Shown: positions 1 through 9,616 of the stretch, in pieces | How positions within the stretch are numbered: position 1 is the first letter of the stretch | Layout: every line of letters starts with the position of its first letter | From: Shinella sp. UYSO24 | GTDB taxonomy: Bacteria > Pseudomonadota > Alphaproteobacteria > Rhizobiales > Rhizobiaceae | Assembly (NCBI GenBank): GCA_902167985.1 | Contig: CABHNZ010000007.1 | Coordinates: 1-64,000, forward strand | Length of the DNA: 64,000 bases | Reading direction: 5' to 3' | The notes under the pieces: model-generated | Seen by the model: only the letters and a program-made list of their open reading frames with translations | The model's database searches: none | What the model was told of the DNA's origin: nothing | Position numbers and translations under genes: made by a program

Positions 1-1
1 A

Positions 2-78
<77 letters not shown>

Positions 79-203
79 AATCTTCCAAAACATTCACAGC
101 ACACAATCAACATGTTCAGCCGCAAAAGCGGGTTTTGGCGTTTCTGCCGTATGGTCCGGAAGAAACCGGCCGGGCGGGATTGCTTCCCATTCCCATGTTA
201 TGT

Positions 204-218
204 TGACACCACTGCTCA
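204..218 (+). promoter_or_regulatory. putative iron box (RirA-type TGA-N9-TCA)
   Basis: TGA (204-206), nine bases, then TCA (216-218). This matches the rhizobial IRO-box consensus bound by the iron-sulfur regulator RirA and lies 43 bases upstream of the siderophore-binding protein start at 261. The motif is short and expected by chance about once per 4 kb, so position and context carry most of the weight. Confidence 0.4.
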
Positions 219-260
219 TGTTTGCGAGTAAGCATCCGCATTTGAAGCGGAGATTTCCCC

Positions 261-1315
261 ATGGCGCAGAAACGCCCGGCATTGGTGCAAGCATCGCCAT
301 CGATGGAAAGCCTCACCCGACGGTATGTCCTCGCCGGCGCGGCAGCGACGCTCGCAGCCCCTTTATCGCCACTCCCGGCATTGCAAGAGCGGCAGAGGCA
401 GACGAGATCGTCTTCGACCATGCCTTCGGTACCACCGTCCTCAAGGGCCCCGCCCGCCGGGTCGTCTCGATCGGCTACACGACGCAGGATCCGCTTCTGG
501 CGCTCGGGACCGTGCCGCTCGCCATCCGCTACTGGTTCGGCGACACGCCGCACGCGACAGGCCCCTGGGCTGAACCGCTGATTGGCGGTGCCAATCCCAC
601 CATCATCAAGGGCGAAGTCTCGGCCGAAACCGTCGCCGCCCTCGAGCCGGACCTGATCGTCGGCGTCGGATCGGGCATTTCGCAGGATGAATATGCGCTT
701 CTCTCCCAGGTCGCGCCTGTCCTGATGCACCCCAAGGGCCGTGCACCCTATAATGTCGCCTGGGACGAAATCACCACCATGCTCGGCCGCGCCCTCGGCA
801 AGAGCGATGAGGCGGCAAAGCTGGTGGCCGACACCCGCAAGGCCTTCGCCGATACCAAGGCGCGCCATCCCGAATGGCAGGGAAAGACGGCAGCTGCCGC
901 CTATCACTTCGGTGGCGACAGCGGTTTCTTCACCACGACGGACACCCGCGGCCGGCTGCTGACCGAACTCGGCCTTCTCCCGACCGAAGGCATGAAGAAG
1001 CTTTCCGGCGACAGTTTCTACGTCAAACTCTCCCCCGAAGACCTGACGGCACTGGATGCTGATCTCGTCATCTGGATTTCATCGAGCGAGCAGGTCACTG
1101 ATCTTGCCGCCATGCCGATGCGCAAGCTGATGAAGGCCCATCGCGAAGGCCGCGAGGTTCTGGCCGGCCCGCTGATCGGCGCCGCCATGTCCTATGGCAG
1201 CGTCCTTTCGCTCCCCTATGCGCTAAAACTTCTCGAACCGGAAATTGCGGCCGCCATGGATGGCAATCCGCAAACGCCGGTGCCCTCAGCGGTAAAGGCC
1301 GGTCTGGCACCGTGA
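261..1315 (+). CDS. ferric-siderophore ABC transporter substrate-binding protein (FecB/FhuD type)
   Basis: Periplasmic binding protein that delivers ferric chelates to the permeases encoded next. The ATG at 261 gives an N-terminus with a twin-arginine signal (TRRYVL, then an Ala-rich core), as is common for FhuD-like lipocalin-independent binding proteins. The mature part has the helical-backbone pattern of the family: VVSIGYTTQDPLLALG near the start, then LEPDLIVG, and a second lobe ending near residue 345. The frame breaks near 381-392: the signal peptide is in one frame and the rest in another, and restoring one G (TTGGCA) joins them into 351 residues. GTG of the next gene overlaps its stop, so this is the first gene of a four-gene operon. 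An iron-box motif lies upstream. The substrate (ferrichrome, hydroxamate or citrate) cannot be told. Confidence 0.85.
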
Positions 1316-2311
1316 CAAGATCCGTCTGGCCGCTTGCTGCAATCCTCTCCGGTCTTCTCTTCCTTGCCATGCTCGCCTCGCTCGGGGCCGGCGTGCGCAC
1401 CGTCTCGCCGGCGGAGATCTGGCAGGCTGTCACGGCCTATGACCCGTCCGATCCGCTCCATGTGACCGTCATCGATATCCGCCTTCCACGCCTCTGGGCG
1501 GGGCTTGTGGCGGGCGCGGCACTGGGGCTTGCCGGCTCCATCATGCAGGCGCTCACCCGCAATCCGCTCGCCGATCCCGGCCTGCTCGGCGTTGGGTCCG
1601 GCGCGGCCTTCGCGGTCGTCTTCGGATCGCTTCTTCTCGGCGCAAGTGATAGCGGCTTTCTTTCCATGCTCGCCTTTCCGGGGGCGGCGATCGCCTCTGC
1701 TGCCGTCTTTGCGCTGGGCGGCGGCCTTCGCGGCGATGTCGGGCCGGTGCGCCTGACGCTTGCTGGTGCAGCGCTCCATGCGCTCCTCCTCTCGCTTGTC
1801 TCTGCCGTTGTTCTGGTCAGAAGCGATGCGCTGGATGTCTTCCGTTTCTGGGTGGCGGGTTCGCTGTCGGAGGCCGGCCAGAGGCCGCTTCTGCCGATGA
1901 CGATTGTCGCCGCCTTTGGTGCCGGTCTGGCGCTCGCCATGGCGCCGCTTCTGGAAACCCTGTCGCTCGGCACGGGCCTTTCGCGCGCTCGGCACACGCC
2001 TCTGGCAGGCGCAGGGTGGGGCGCTTCTGGCCGTGACCCTTCTGATGGGCGCGGCTGTTGCGATAGCCGGGCCGATCGGCTTTCTCGGCCTGATGGTGCC
2101 GCCGCTCGCCCGCCGCCTGTCCGGCCACCGGCTCGGGCTTGAACTCGTCGCATCGGCCCTGATCGGCGCGATCATTCTTCTCGTTGCCGATACGGTCGGG
2201 CGACTGGTCCTGCCACCGGGCGAAGTGCGTGCCGGCGTGATGACCGCTGTCATCGGCGGCCCGGTCTTCGTCTTCATTGCAAGGCGCATGCGGCAGGGAG
2301 CCCCGGCATGA
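1312..2311 (+). CDS. FecCD-family iron-siderophore permease, first subunit
   Basis: Inner-membrane permease of a FecBCDE/BtuC-type importer. It starts with GTG at 1312, overlapping the TGA of the binding protein. Recognisable blocks are RLPRLWAGLVAGAALGLAG, the coupling stretch LTRNPLADPGLLGV, and C-terminal IAGPIGFLGLMVPPLARRL, as expected for a protein of about 333 residues with some ten helices. The frame changes near 1985-1996 inside a GCGCGC run: reading LSLGTGLSR into ALGTRLW needs two extra bases (one GC unit), which matches the family spacing LALG-x3-ARALG. Its stop overlaps the next ATG (ATGA, 2308-2311), indicating translational coupling. The break is probably sequencing error. Confidence 0.85.
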
Positions 2312-3281
2312 AGGGCTTTGTCTTTCTCGCCGCAGCGCTTTTCCTGGCAATCATCCTCTCGCTGATGATCGGCGATGTCTGGATCACGCCGCAAAACTGT
2401 GGCAGGGCCTGATGACGGGGCAGGGGCCCGGCGGTCTCACCCTGCGCGTCATCCGCGGGCCGCGCATCGCAACCGCGCTTGGCGCAGGGGCAGCCTTCGG
2501 CCTTGCCGGCGCGATCTTCCAGACGCTCCTCCGAAACCCTCTGGCCGCTCCTGACGTGATGGGCTTCAATGCCGGTGCGGGCCTTGCGGTCCTTGTGGCA
2601 ATCTCGCTCGGGCTGACACTTCCCATGCCGCTGGTGGCAGCGGCGGGCGGGCTTGCGCCGCCATTCTGGTCGCAGCCCTTGCGCATAAGCCGGGACATCC
2701 GCTTCCGGCATGGTTCTCATTCTCGTGGGGCTTGGTGTCGGCTTTACCGCTGCGGCAATCGCCTCCTTCATCAGCATCAATCTTCCGGTCAGCGAGGCCG
2801 GCGAGGCGCAGCGCTGGCTGACGGGCTCCCTTGCTGCCCGCAACTGGAGCCATGCGACGCAGGTCTGGGGGCTTTCCGCCATTCTCGCCGTTCTTCTCGC
2901 CGTTCTTCTGCCGGCCTTCAAGCTGATCGAGCTTGGCCGCGATCTGGCAACCGGCCTCGGCCTCAGGGTCGATCCGGCGCGCTGGGCAATCATTACAGTG
3001 GGCGTGCTTCTGGCAACCGTTGCGGTGGCCGTCGCCGGGCCGGTGCCCTTCGTCGCCCTGATGGCGGCTCCCCTCGGCATCGGGCTGACGCGGGCAAGGG
3101 AGCCCGGCACGCGCTTTGCGGCAGCAGCCCTTTCCGGCGCCTGATCATGGTTCTGGCCGATCTGGCGGCGCGGGCGGCCATTCCCGGTGTCCAATTGCCG
3201 ATCGGTGTCATGACCGGCATTCTGGGAGCACCCTATCTCCTGTGGCGGCTCTCCCGCGAAATGGAAAGAGGCGAATTGTGA
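2308..3281 (+). CDS. FecCD-family iron-siderophore permease, second subunit
   Basis: Second permease half of the siderophore importer, pairing with the preceding one. The ATG at 2308 opens with a hydrophobic helix (MKGFVFLAAALFLAIIL), followed by RGPRIATALGAGAAFGLAG, LLRNPLAAPDVMGF and, late, VAGPVPFVALMAAPLGIGL. The reading frame breaks four times: an A lost in an A run near 2386-2390, a G near 2657, a G near 2700 and a C near 3142. With these restored the protein is about 325 residues, normal for the family. Four breaks in under 1 kb, each a single-base loss in a short homopolymer, suggest consensus error and not decay, because the flanking reading frames are otherwise well preserved. Confidence 0.8.
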
Positions 3282-4105
3282 GCGATCCCGTTCGATTTGA
3301 GGCCGGTCATCACGGCGAAGGCGACAACACGGGCATGACCCTGTCGGTGAACAACTTGTCGCTCGGCTATCAGGACCGCAAGGTCATCGATCGCCTGTCG
3401 CTGACGCTCCCCGCCGGCAAGGTCACGTCCATCCTCGGGCCGAACGGCTGCGGCAAGTCCACGCTTCTAAAGGCGCTGGCGCGTCTCATCGCGCCGCTCG
3501 AAGGCACGGTGACGCTCGGGGGCGAAGATGTCCACCGGCAGAACACCCGTGCGCTCGCCCGCCGCCTTTCCATCCTGCCGCAGGCGCCGCTGGCACCGGA
3601 AGGCATAACGGTGGCAGATCTGGCGCGGCGTGGCCGTGCACCCTGGCGCGCCTTTCTGGCGCCCTGGAGCGATGCAGATGCGAAGGCCTGCGACGATGCG
3701 CTGACGGCTGTCGGCATGACGGACCTGGCCGATCGCCCGCTCTCGGAACTGTCGGGCGGGCAGCGCCAGCGCGCCTGGATCGCGCTCGTTCTTGCACAGG
3801 CGACCCCGCTTCTCCTTCTCGACGAGCCCACCACCTGGCTCGACCTTCCGCATCAGATCGAGGTTCTGGCGCTTCTGAAACGCCGCAACCGCGAGGCGGG
3901 CACGACGGTAATTTCCGTCCTGCATGACCTCAATCTGGCAGCCCGCTTCTCCGACCATCTGGTTCTTCTGGGGCCGAAAGGTCTGGTCGCGGAAGGCGTG
4001 CCGGATACGGTGCTGACGGCCGGGCATCTGCAGACGGCCTTCGGCCTTGCGGCCCGTATCATAGCGGATCCCGTCACCGGCACGCCCATGGTCGTGCCGC
4101 TCTGA
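3278..4105 (+). CDS. ferric-siderophore ABC transporter ATP-binding protein (FecE/FhuC type)
   Basis: Cytoplasmic ATPase energising the siderophore importer. GTG at 3278 overlaps the stop of the second permease. The 275-residue frame is intact and has Walker A GPNGCGKST, the Q-loop ILPQAPLAPEG, signature [10 protein letters not shown], Walker B LLLLDEPTTWLDL and the switch histidine in VLHDLNLAARF. The TTWLD segment after Walker B is characteristic of FecE/FhuC/BtuD ATPases. An internal ATG at 3335 (MTLSVNNLSLGY) lies closer to the conserved domain and is a possible alternative start. The operon has no outer-membrane receptor; uptake across the outer membrane would depend on a TonB receptor encoded elsewhere, energised by the tonB-exbD-exbB genes at 58-61 kb. 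Confidence 0.92.
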   Translation: MSDPVRFEAGHHGEGDNTGMTLSVNNLSLGYQDRKVIDRLSLTLPAGKVTSILGPNGCGKSTLLKALARLIAPLEGTVTLGGEDVHRQNTRALARRLSILPQAPLAPEGITVADLARRGRAPWRAFLAPWSDADAKACDDALTAVGMTDLADRPLSELSGGQRQRAWIALVLAQATPLLLLDEPTTWLDLPHQIEVLALLKRRNREAGTTVISVLHDLNLAARFSDHLVLLGPKGLVAEGVPDTVLTAGHLQTAFGLAARIIADPVTGTPMVVPL

Positions 4106-4213
4106 CGTGGCTCGCAAAGGGCAGATAGAACCGCCCGCCTTAACTCCCCGGCAGAGAAAAATTCCGCTGTCACGCGCCTGTAAAAATCGCGCGCTATGAA
4201 ACCGCCAGAGAAT

Positions 4214-4229
4214 TTGCACACCCGTGCAA
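4214..4229. promoter_or_regulatory. inverted-repeat operator candidate, TTGCAC-N4-GTGCAA
   Basis: A perfect six-base inverted repeat with a four-base spacer, 13 bases before the ATG at 4242 and overlapping the region where the promoter and leader of the next ABC operon should lie. The operon ends with its own LacI-family regulator, and LacI sites are palindromes of this size, so autoregulation through this site is a reasonable inference. Confidence 0.4.
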
Positions 4230-4241
4230 TCTGGGGGATTG

Positions 4242-5405
4242 ATGAGCGGACAAGGGTTTCTGGAACTGCGGGGCATTGCCAGCCGCTATGGGGCCAATCA
4301 GGTCCTGAGCGATATCGATCTGTCGATCGAAAAGGGCGAGTTCGTCGCGCTTCTGGGCTCGTCGGGCTGCGGCAAGACCACGCTTCTGCGGCTGATTGCC
4401 GGCTTTATGGCGCCCTCGGCCGGTGATGTGTCCGTCGCCGCTCGCGATGTGACGCGGCTCTCTCCGGATAAGCGCGGCATGGCGCTGGTCTTCCAGTCCT
4501 ATGCGCTCTGGCCGCATATGACTGTCTCGCAAAACATAGCCTACGGTCTGAAACTGCGCGGCGTGCGGCGTGCCGAGATCGCCGCGCGCGTCTCGGCCAT
4601 GCAGCAGCTTCTCGGCCTCGAAGGTCTGGGCGATCGCAAGCCCGCGGCCCTTTCCGGTGGCCAGCGCCAGCGCGTCGCACTCGGACGGGCGCTCGCCATC
4701 GATCCGGAAATCCTGCTTCTCGATGAGCCGCTCTCCAATCTCGATGCCCGCATCCGCCTGACGGTTCGCCACGAATTGCGCGCGCTGCAAAAGCGCCTCG
4801 GCATCACCGCCATCCATGTCACCCATGACCGCGAGGAGGCCATGGTCATGGCCGACCGGATCGTCATTCTCGACAAGGGGCGCATCGCCCAGCAGGGCTC
4901 GCCGGAAGAGGTCTATAACCGACCGGCCTCTGCCTTCGTCGCGGCCTTCATGGGCGCGGAAAATCTTCTCCATCTCTCCGGCCGCCCGGAAGGAGAGGAT
5001 TTCGCGCTCTCAGCCGGTGAGGCCAATGCCGAATGCCGTCTCCCGCTTGATGGCAGGCCGCTCGTCTCAGGCCCGGTAGAAGCCCGCTTCAGGCCGGAAG
5101 CCGCCCGTCTCTTTGCTGAGGGTGAAGCCATCGATGACACCGCTGCAGGCGCCGTCTTCGCCGGCAAGGTTCTGGCGGTCAGCTATCCGGGCGGTGACTG
5201 GCGCCATGTCGTGCGCCTTGGCGATGCGGAGATCATGGCAGATGCCGATTGCGCCTTTCAGCCCGGCGATGCGGTCAAGGTCCATGTGCCCGCCCACGCC
5301 CTCTTTCTCTTCAATTCGTCAGCCGCCAGTGCGCCAGAAACGGCACCAGACACAGCACCGGCCGCACCGATTTCGCGGGCTGAACCCGTGAAAGTGACTG
5401 CCTGA
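4242..5405 (+). CDS. ABC importer ATP-binding protein (MalK/PotA/FbpC superfamily)
   Basis: First gene of a second ABC-importer operon (ATPase, binding protein, two permeases, LacI regulator). ATG at 4242 follows a GGGGG ribosome-binding stretch. The 387-residue product has Walker A GSSGCGKTT, Q-loop FQSYALWPHMTV, signature [14 protein letters not shown], Walker [14 protein letters not shown] and H-loop VTHDREEA. The C-terminal third is a TOBE-like regulatory domain (FRPEAARLFAEGE, then VLAVSYPGGDWRHVVRL). The ATPase is of the spermidine/iron/sugar class and does not identify the substrate. The last 25 residues are Ala/Pro-rich and probably unstructured. The frame is intact. Confidence 0.88.
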   Translation: MSGQGFLELRGIASRYGANQVLSDIDLSIEKGEFVALLGSSGCGKTTLLRLIAGFMAPSAGDVSVAARDVTRLSPDKRGMALVFQSYALWPHMTVSQNIAYGLKLRGVRRAEIAARVSAMQQLLGLEGLGDRKPAALSGGQRQRVALGRALAIDPEILLLDEPLSNLDARIRLTVRHELRALQKRLGITAIHVTHDREEAMVMADRIVILDKGRIAQQGSPEEVYNRPASAFVAAFMGAENLLHLSGRPEGEDFALSAGEANAECRLPLDGRPLVSGPVEARFRPEAARLFAEGEAIDDTAAGAVFAGKVLAVSYPGGDWRHVVRLGDAEIMADADCAFQPGDAVKVHVPAHALFLFNSSAASAPETAPDTAPAAPISRAEPVKVTA

Positions 5406-5447
5406 TCCTTTGTCGTCCATCGATATCTCGCAACGGAGATCCGTTCC

Positions 5448-6578
5448 ATGAAAAGACTGTCCTACGCAGCCTTTGCCCTCGCCTTCGCAGCCCTTCCGCT
5501 TCACGCCGAAGAACTGACGGTCGCGACTGCTGGCGACCAGAACATGGTTGACTACATCAACCAGTATCTCGGCCCGCTCTTCGAAAAGACCTATCCGGGC
5601 GACACGGTTCGCGCCGTCGGCACCGGTCCCGGCGATTCCGGCTCGCAGAAAATCCTTGAGCGCTTCGATGCGCAGGCCGCCGCCAATGCCAAGACCTGGG
5701 ATGTCGACGTCGCCGTGGTCCACGAAAAATTCGTCGGTCCGATGGTGACGAAGCACTATCTCGAAAAGTACCGCGCCGATATCGACACCGGCAAGCTCGT
5801 CACCCGCGCCAATGCCAGGATGGCGCTCGGCACCGATGTCGATGGCTATGTCATGCCGATGTTCAACAGCCAGACGGCGATTGCCTATAACCCGGATCTC
5901 ATCAAGACCCCGCCAAAGTCCTATGCGGAACTGGCGGATTGGGTGAAGGCGCATCCCAAGCAGTTCGGCTATAACGGCATCAAGGGCGGCGCCTCGGGCG
6001 CAGCTTCGTCATGGGCTGGATCTACGCCTTCGGCGGCGGCGATGCCAATATCCTGATGAACGGCCCCTTCAAGGAAGAAGAGACGAAGAAGTGGGATGCG
6101 GCGTTCAAGAGCTTGAACGAGTTCAACAAGAACGCCACGCTGACCCCCGGCAATGCCGGCACGCTCGACATGCTTGCCCGCGGTGAAATCGCCATGGGCC
6201 CGGTCTGGGTCGACATGTTCTATTCCTGGCAGGCCAGCGGCCAGCTGCCGCGACGATGAAGCTGGTTCTGCCGCCCCGGGCATGCCCGGCCAGCCGATGC
6301 ACTATGTCATCCCGGAAAAGACCGCCCACAAGGCGCTTGCCGAAAAGTTCGTCGCTCTCGCAACCAGCCCCAAGGTTCAGGCCGAAGGCATCGTCAAGCG
6401 CTTCAACTGGTATCCGGGCATCGACGCCGACAAGGTGAAGGCCGAACTCGACCAGGCCACCTGGGACAAGCTCTTCGTCGACATCACCCCGAAGGATCTT
6501 GCCGACAAGGGCAAGCCCTTCCCGATCGCGCCCTACAATAACGCGATCCTCGAAGCCTACGAAAAGCAGGTCAAGTAA
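5448..6578 (+). CDS. extracellular solute-binding protein, family 1
   Basis: Periplasmic binding protein for the same importer. ATG at 5448 gives a clean Sec signal (MKRLSYAAFALAFAALPLHA) and mature start EELTVATAGDQNMVDYINQYLG. The body has the family-1 layout, with the hinge region around VWVDMFYSWQASGQLPAT. Three one-base losses break the frame: a C near 6000 (ASG-ASFVMGWIY), a G near 6251 (QLP-AT) and a G near 6274 (VLP-APGMPG). Reconstructed, it is 377 residues. The order ATPase, binding protein, permease, permease recalls YnjBCD-like and 2-aminoethylphosphonate-like systems, but nothing in the sequence fixes the ligand. A strong hairpin follows the stop. Confidence 0.8.
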
Positions 6579-6601
6579 TCAGGCTCATCGCCCGACACTT
6601 C

Positions 6602-6631
6602 CCCTTCTCCCCCGAACGCGGGGGAGAAGGG
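6602..6631. repeat. intergenic 12-bp inverted repeat between binding protein and permease
   Basis: CCCTTCTCCCCC (6602-6613) and its exact complement (6620-6631) enclose a six-base loop. No T tract follows, so it is better read as a stabilising or attenuating mRNA hairpin, or a dispersed rhizobial palindrome, than as a full terminator. It sits 24 bases after the binding-protein stop. Confidence 0.7.
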
Positions 6632-6699
6632 ACCGGCTGCCGATCGGGCAAAAATCCGAAAAGCCGGTTGGCAGAGCCGACCCTTTGAGCGCGAAATCC

Positions 6700-7524
6700 A
6701 TGTCGTCGAAACGTCTCCTCGGTCTCCTCCTCGTCCTGCCGGCGCTTCTGGTGATCATCGTCCTCTTCATCATCCCGCTCATCCTGTCGGCAGTCGGCGC
6801 CTTCAAGGTGGATGGCGCTTTCGGCCTCGGCAATTTCACCAAGACCTTTGAGCTCTACACGCAGGATATCGTCTTCACGCTGCTGATTACCGGTCTCTCG
6901 ACCATCCTGATCGGCGCGGCCTCCATCGCGATCGGCGGCTATCTGACGCTCGGCGAACACCCGCGCGCCGTCGCCATCCTGAAATTTCTCTATCGCTGGC
7001 CGATGTTCATCCCCTTCATCGTCGTCGGCCAGATCCTGCGGACATTTCTGGCCAAGAACGGCATGATGAACAATGTCGCGATCGAACTCGGGCTAACAAC
7101 GCCGCTCGATGCCGTGAGCCTTCTCGACTGGCGCGGCATCGTCATTGCCTTCGTCTGGAAGCAGACGCCTTTCGTGGCGCTGCTCGTCTCCGGCGCCATG
7201 GCCTCGCTCAACCGCGATACGATCGAGGCGGCCCGCAATCTCGGCGCCTCGCGGCTTAGGGTTCTCATCGAGATCATCGTGCCGCAGGTGGCGATGACGC
7301 TGACCGTCGGCCTCGTCCTCTCTTTCGTGACCATGATGTCGGTTCTCTCCGTGCCGCTGATGATCAATGCCCAGTCTCCGACCATGCTGACCGCCGATAT
7401 CGCCTTCCGCGTCAATTCCTACGGTGATTACGGCGTCGCCAATGCGCTCGGCATCGTCTCCCTGGTGCTCGCCTCCTCCGTCGCATGGATCTACCTGCGC
7501 GCCAGCATGAAAGAACGCGCATGA
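6700..7524 (+). CDS. ABC importer permease subunit 1
   Basis: Inner-membrane permease of the 4.2-8.4 kb importer. I chose ATG 6700, which gives a short basic N-terminus (MSSKR) and then a first helix (LLGLLLVLPALLVIIVLFIIPLIL). The open frame extends further upstream but through non-coding hairpin sequence. About six helices are visible. The binding-protein-dependent permease signature, the EAA loop that docks on the ATPase, is at IEAARNLGASRLRVLIEIIVP. Length is 274 residues. Its TGA overlaps the ATG of the next permease (7521-7524). Confidence 0.85.
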   Translation: MSSKRLLGLLLVLPALLVIIVLFIIPLILSAVGAFKVDGAFGLGNFTKTFELYTQDIVFTLLITGLSTILIGAASIAIGGYLTLGEHPRAVAILKFLYRWPMFIPFIVVGQILRTFLAKNGMMNNVAIELGLTTPLDAVSLLDWRGIVIAFVWKQTPFVALLVSGAMASLNRDTIEAARNLGASRLRVLIEIIVPQVAMTLTVGLVLSFVTMMSVLSVPLMINAQSPTMLTADIAFRVNSYGDYGVANALGIVSLVLASSVAWIYLRASMKERA

Positions 7525-8402
7525 CGCTCTCCCTCTCCCCCGCTGCAGCAACGGGCAACACCGAGACCACGGGTAACAGGATGCGCTTCTCCGACCGTCT
7601 GGCAGTCCTCTGGTGGGTGCCGCGCGGCATCATTTTCGGCCTGATGGCCTTCTTCATCTTCGGCCCGCTGTTCAACATGCTGCTCTGGACGGTTGCCGAG
7701 AAATGGTATTTTCCCCATAGCCTGCCGCTGCAATATGGCTTCAGCTCCTGGGAAAAGGTCTTTGCCCCGCGCGGCGGCGCGCTGGATTCGCTTTTCAACT
7801 CGCTGCTGGTGGCGGTGCTGACGGTGATCGTCTCACTTCTTCTGGCCATTCCTTCGGGCTATGCGCTGGCGCGGCTGAAACTGCCGGCGAGAAGCCTCAT
7901 CCTTCTCGCCTTCCTCATTCCGCAGGCCTTTCCCAACCTCACCGTCTATGTGAACGTGGCGCGCATCTTCTACGAGATCGGGCTGAACGGCACCGTGCCG
8001 GGCGTCGTGCTCGTGCATGTCTCGCATGGCCTCGTCTATGCGGTCTGGATCGCGACGGCGGCCTTTTCCGCCATCGACAGCGAACTGGAACAGGCGGCCC
8101 GCAATATCGGCGCCGGCCCGCTTCGCGCCTTCCGCGATGTCACCCTGCCGCTTGCAGCCCCCGGCCTGATGGCCAGCGCCATCTTCGTCTTTCTGGAATC
8201 GCTCGACGAGTTCACCGGCAGCTATTTCGTCGGCGCGCCTGACGTCAACATGCTGCCGCTCCTCCTCTACACGGCGGGCGCCGGCGGCAATTATCAGGTC
8301 GCCTCGATCACGGCGCTGCTGCTGCTCATCCCCTCGCTCCTCTTCATGATGATCGTCGAACGCTTTTTGAAGGCGGATGTCCTGTCGCGCGTCGGCCACT
8401 GA
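7521..8402 (+). CDS. ABC importer permease subunit 2
   Basis: Second permease. ATG at 7521 overlaps the previous stop (ATGA). The 293-residue product has a 35-residue cytoplasmic N-terminus, then helix WWVPRGIIFGLMAFFIFGPLF, several more helices, and the EAA docking loop EQAARNIGAGPLRAFRDVTLP near residue 195. The late segment FLESLDEFTGSYFVGAPDVNMLP is typical of permeases in the PotC/phosphonate/iron group. The stop overlaps the ATG of the LacI regulator by one base. Confidence 0.85.
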   Translation: MTLSLSPAAATGNTETTGNRMRFSDRLAVLWWVPRGIIFGLMAFFIFGPLFNMLLWTVAEKWYFPHSLPLQYGFSSWEKVFAPRGGALDSLFNSLLVAVLTVIVSLLLAIPSGYALARLKLPARSLILLAFLIPQAFPNLTVYVNVARIFYEIGLNGTVPGVVLVHVSHGLVYAVWIATAAFSAIDSELEQAARNIGAGPLRAFRDVTLPLAAPGLMASAIFVFLESLDEFTGSYFVGAPDVNMLPLLLYTAGAGGNYQVASITALLLLIPSLLFMMIVERFLKADVLSRVGH

Positions 8403-9454
8403 TGACTGCAAATGAGAGACCCGGCATGAAAGACGAAAAAAGAATGCGCTTCGTCAGCGCCGAACAGGTGGCCCGGCTTGCCGGCGTGTCGCGCTCGGCG
8501 GTCTCGCGCACCTTCACGCCGGGCGCAAGCGTGGCGCCTGCGACGCGCGAAAGGGTGATGCGGGCGGCCGAAGAACTTGGCTATCACGTTAACGATCTCG
8601 CCCGCGGAGTTCTTGCCAACCAGAGCAGATTGGTCGGCATTGTCGCGACCAAGCCGGAAATCGGCTTTCGCGCCCATCTGACGGCAGCACTGACGCGGGC
8701 GCTGATCCGCCGTGGCAGCATTCCGATCCTCATCAATACCGGTGAGACCGACGAGGAACTGCTGGCCGCCCAGAAGATGCTGATCGGCCACCGGGCGGAG
8801 GCGACGATCATCATTTCCGGCTCGCCGCCGGCAAGTTTTGTCGATCTCGCCCGCCGCAACGGTCAACCGCTCGTCGTCATCGGCCGCTCGGAGCCGGATG
8901 CCGACCACGTCCGCGCCGGAAATTCGGAAGCCTCCCGCAAGGCGGCGCAGGCCTTCATCACCGCCGGCCGTTCGCGCCTTGCCGTGATCGGCTCGCAATT
9001 GGGCACGCCGAGCATTGCCGAGCGCGAGAGCGCCTTCCTCTCGGCGGCCCGGGCAGCCAGTGCCGTCGGCACAGAGGTCGAGGCGATCAGGGGCAGCGAT
9101 TCCGATTATCAAGGCGGTGTCGGTGCGGCCCGCAATCTCCTTGCGCGCGGCTACCGGCCGGATGCGATCTTCTGCGCCAACGACCTCATCGCCTTCGGCG
9201 TGATGGATGTGCTGCGGCTGGAAGGCAAGTGCAGCATTCCACAGGATGTCGCGGTGATCGGCTTCGATGATGTGCCGGAAGCGGCATGGCTGAGCTACGG
9301 CCTCACCACCTTCCGTCAGGACCCGCAGGCGATCGCCGCCCGAGCCGTCGATCTTCTGGAGCGACGCCTGGCGGATCAGGATGCCGAGCCCAGTTATGAA
9401 CGGGTCATCCCCGAGCTTGTGGTGCGCCGCAGTTTTGTCCCCGTCGGGGAGTGA
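8402..9454 (+). CDS. LacI-family transcriptional regulator of the upstream ABC operon
   Basis: 350 residues. The N-terminal LacI helix-turn-helix is at VARLAGVSRSAVSRTF, followed by the hinge helix region (NDLARGVLANQSRLVG) and a periplasmic-binding-like effector domain with the usual closing motifs DAIFCANDLIAFGVMDVL and PQDVAVIGFDDVPEAAW. It starts at 8402, directly on the permease stop; ATG 8426 (MKDEKRMRF) is an alternative closer to the helix-turn-helix. Being last in the importer operon, it most likely represses it and responds to the imported solute. The inverted repeat at 4214-4229 is the best operator candidate. The frame is intact. Confidence 0.9.
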   Translation: MTANERPGMKDEKRMRFVSAEQVARLAGVSRSAVSRTFTPGASVAPATRERVMRAAEELGYHVNDLARGVLANQSRLVGIVATKPEIGFRAHLTAALTRALIRRGSIPILINTGETDEELLAAQKMLIGHRAEATIIISGSPPASFVDLARRNGQPLVVIGRSEPDADHVRAGNSEASRKAAQAFITAGRSRLAVIGSQLGTPSIAERESAFLSAARAASAVGTEVEAIRGSDSDYQGGVGAARNLLARGYRPDAIFCANDLIAFGVMDVLRLEGKCSIPQDVAVIGFDDVPEAAWLSYGLTTFRQDPQAIAARAVDLLERRLADQDAEPSYERVIPELVVRRSFVPVGE

Positions 9455-9616
9455 AGGATCGCTCCCTCAAGTCTTGCTGCCTTCGATCACCGGCCCGTCA
9501 TCAACTCTGTTGAACGAGGGTCTCTTTGAACCTTGCGTTTAGAGTGATGACGTAACGGGATGCGGGAATTCGGGTCGTGCGCTACGGCCGGGCCATTCGC
9601 CGGTCAGCGCCGCCCC

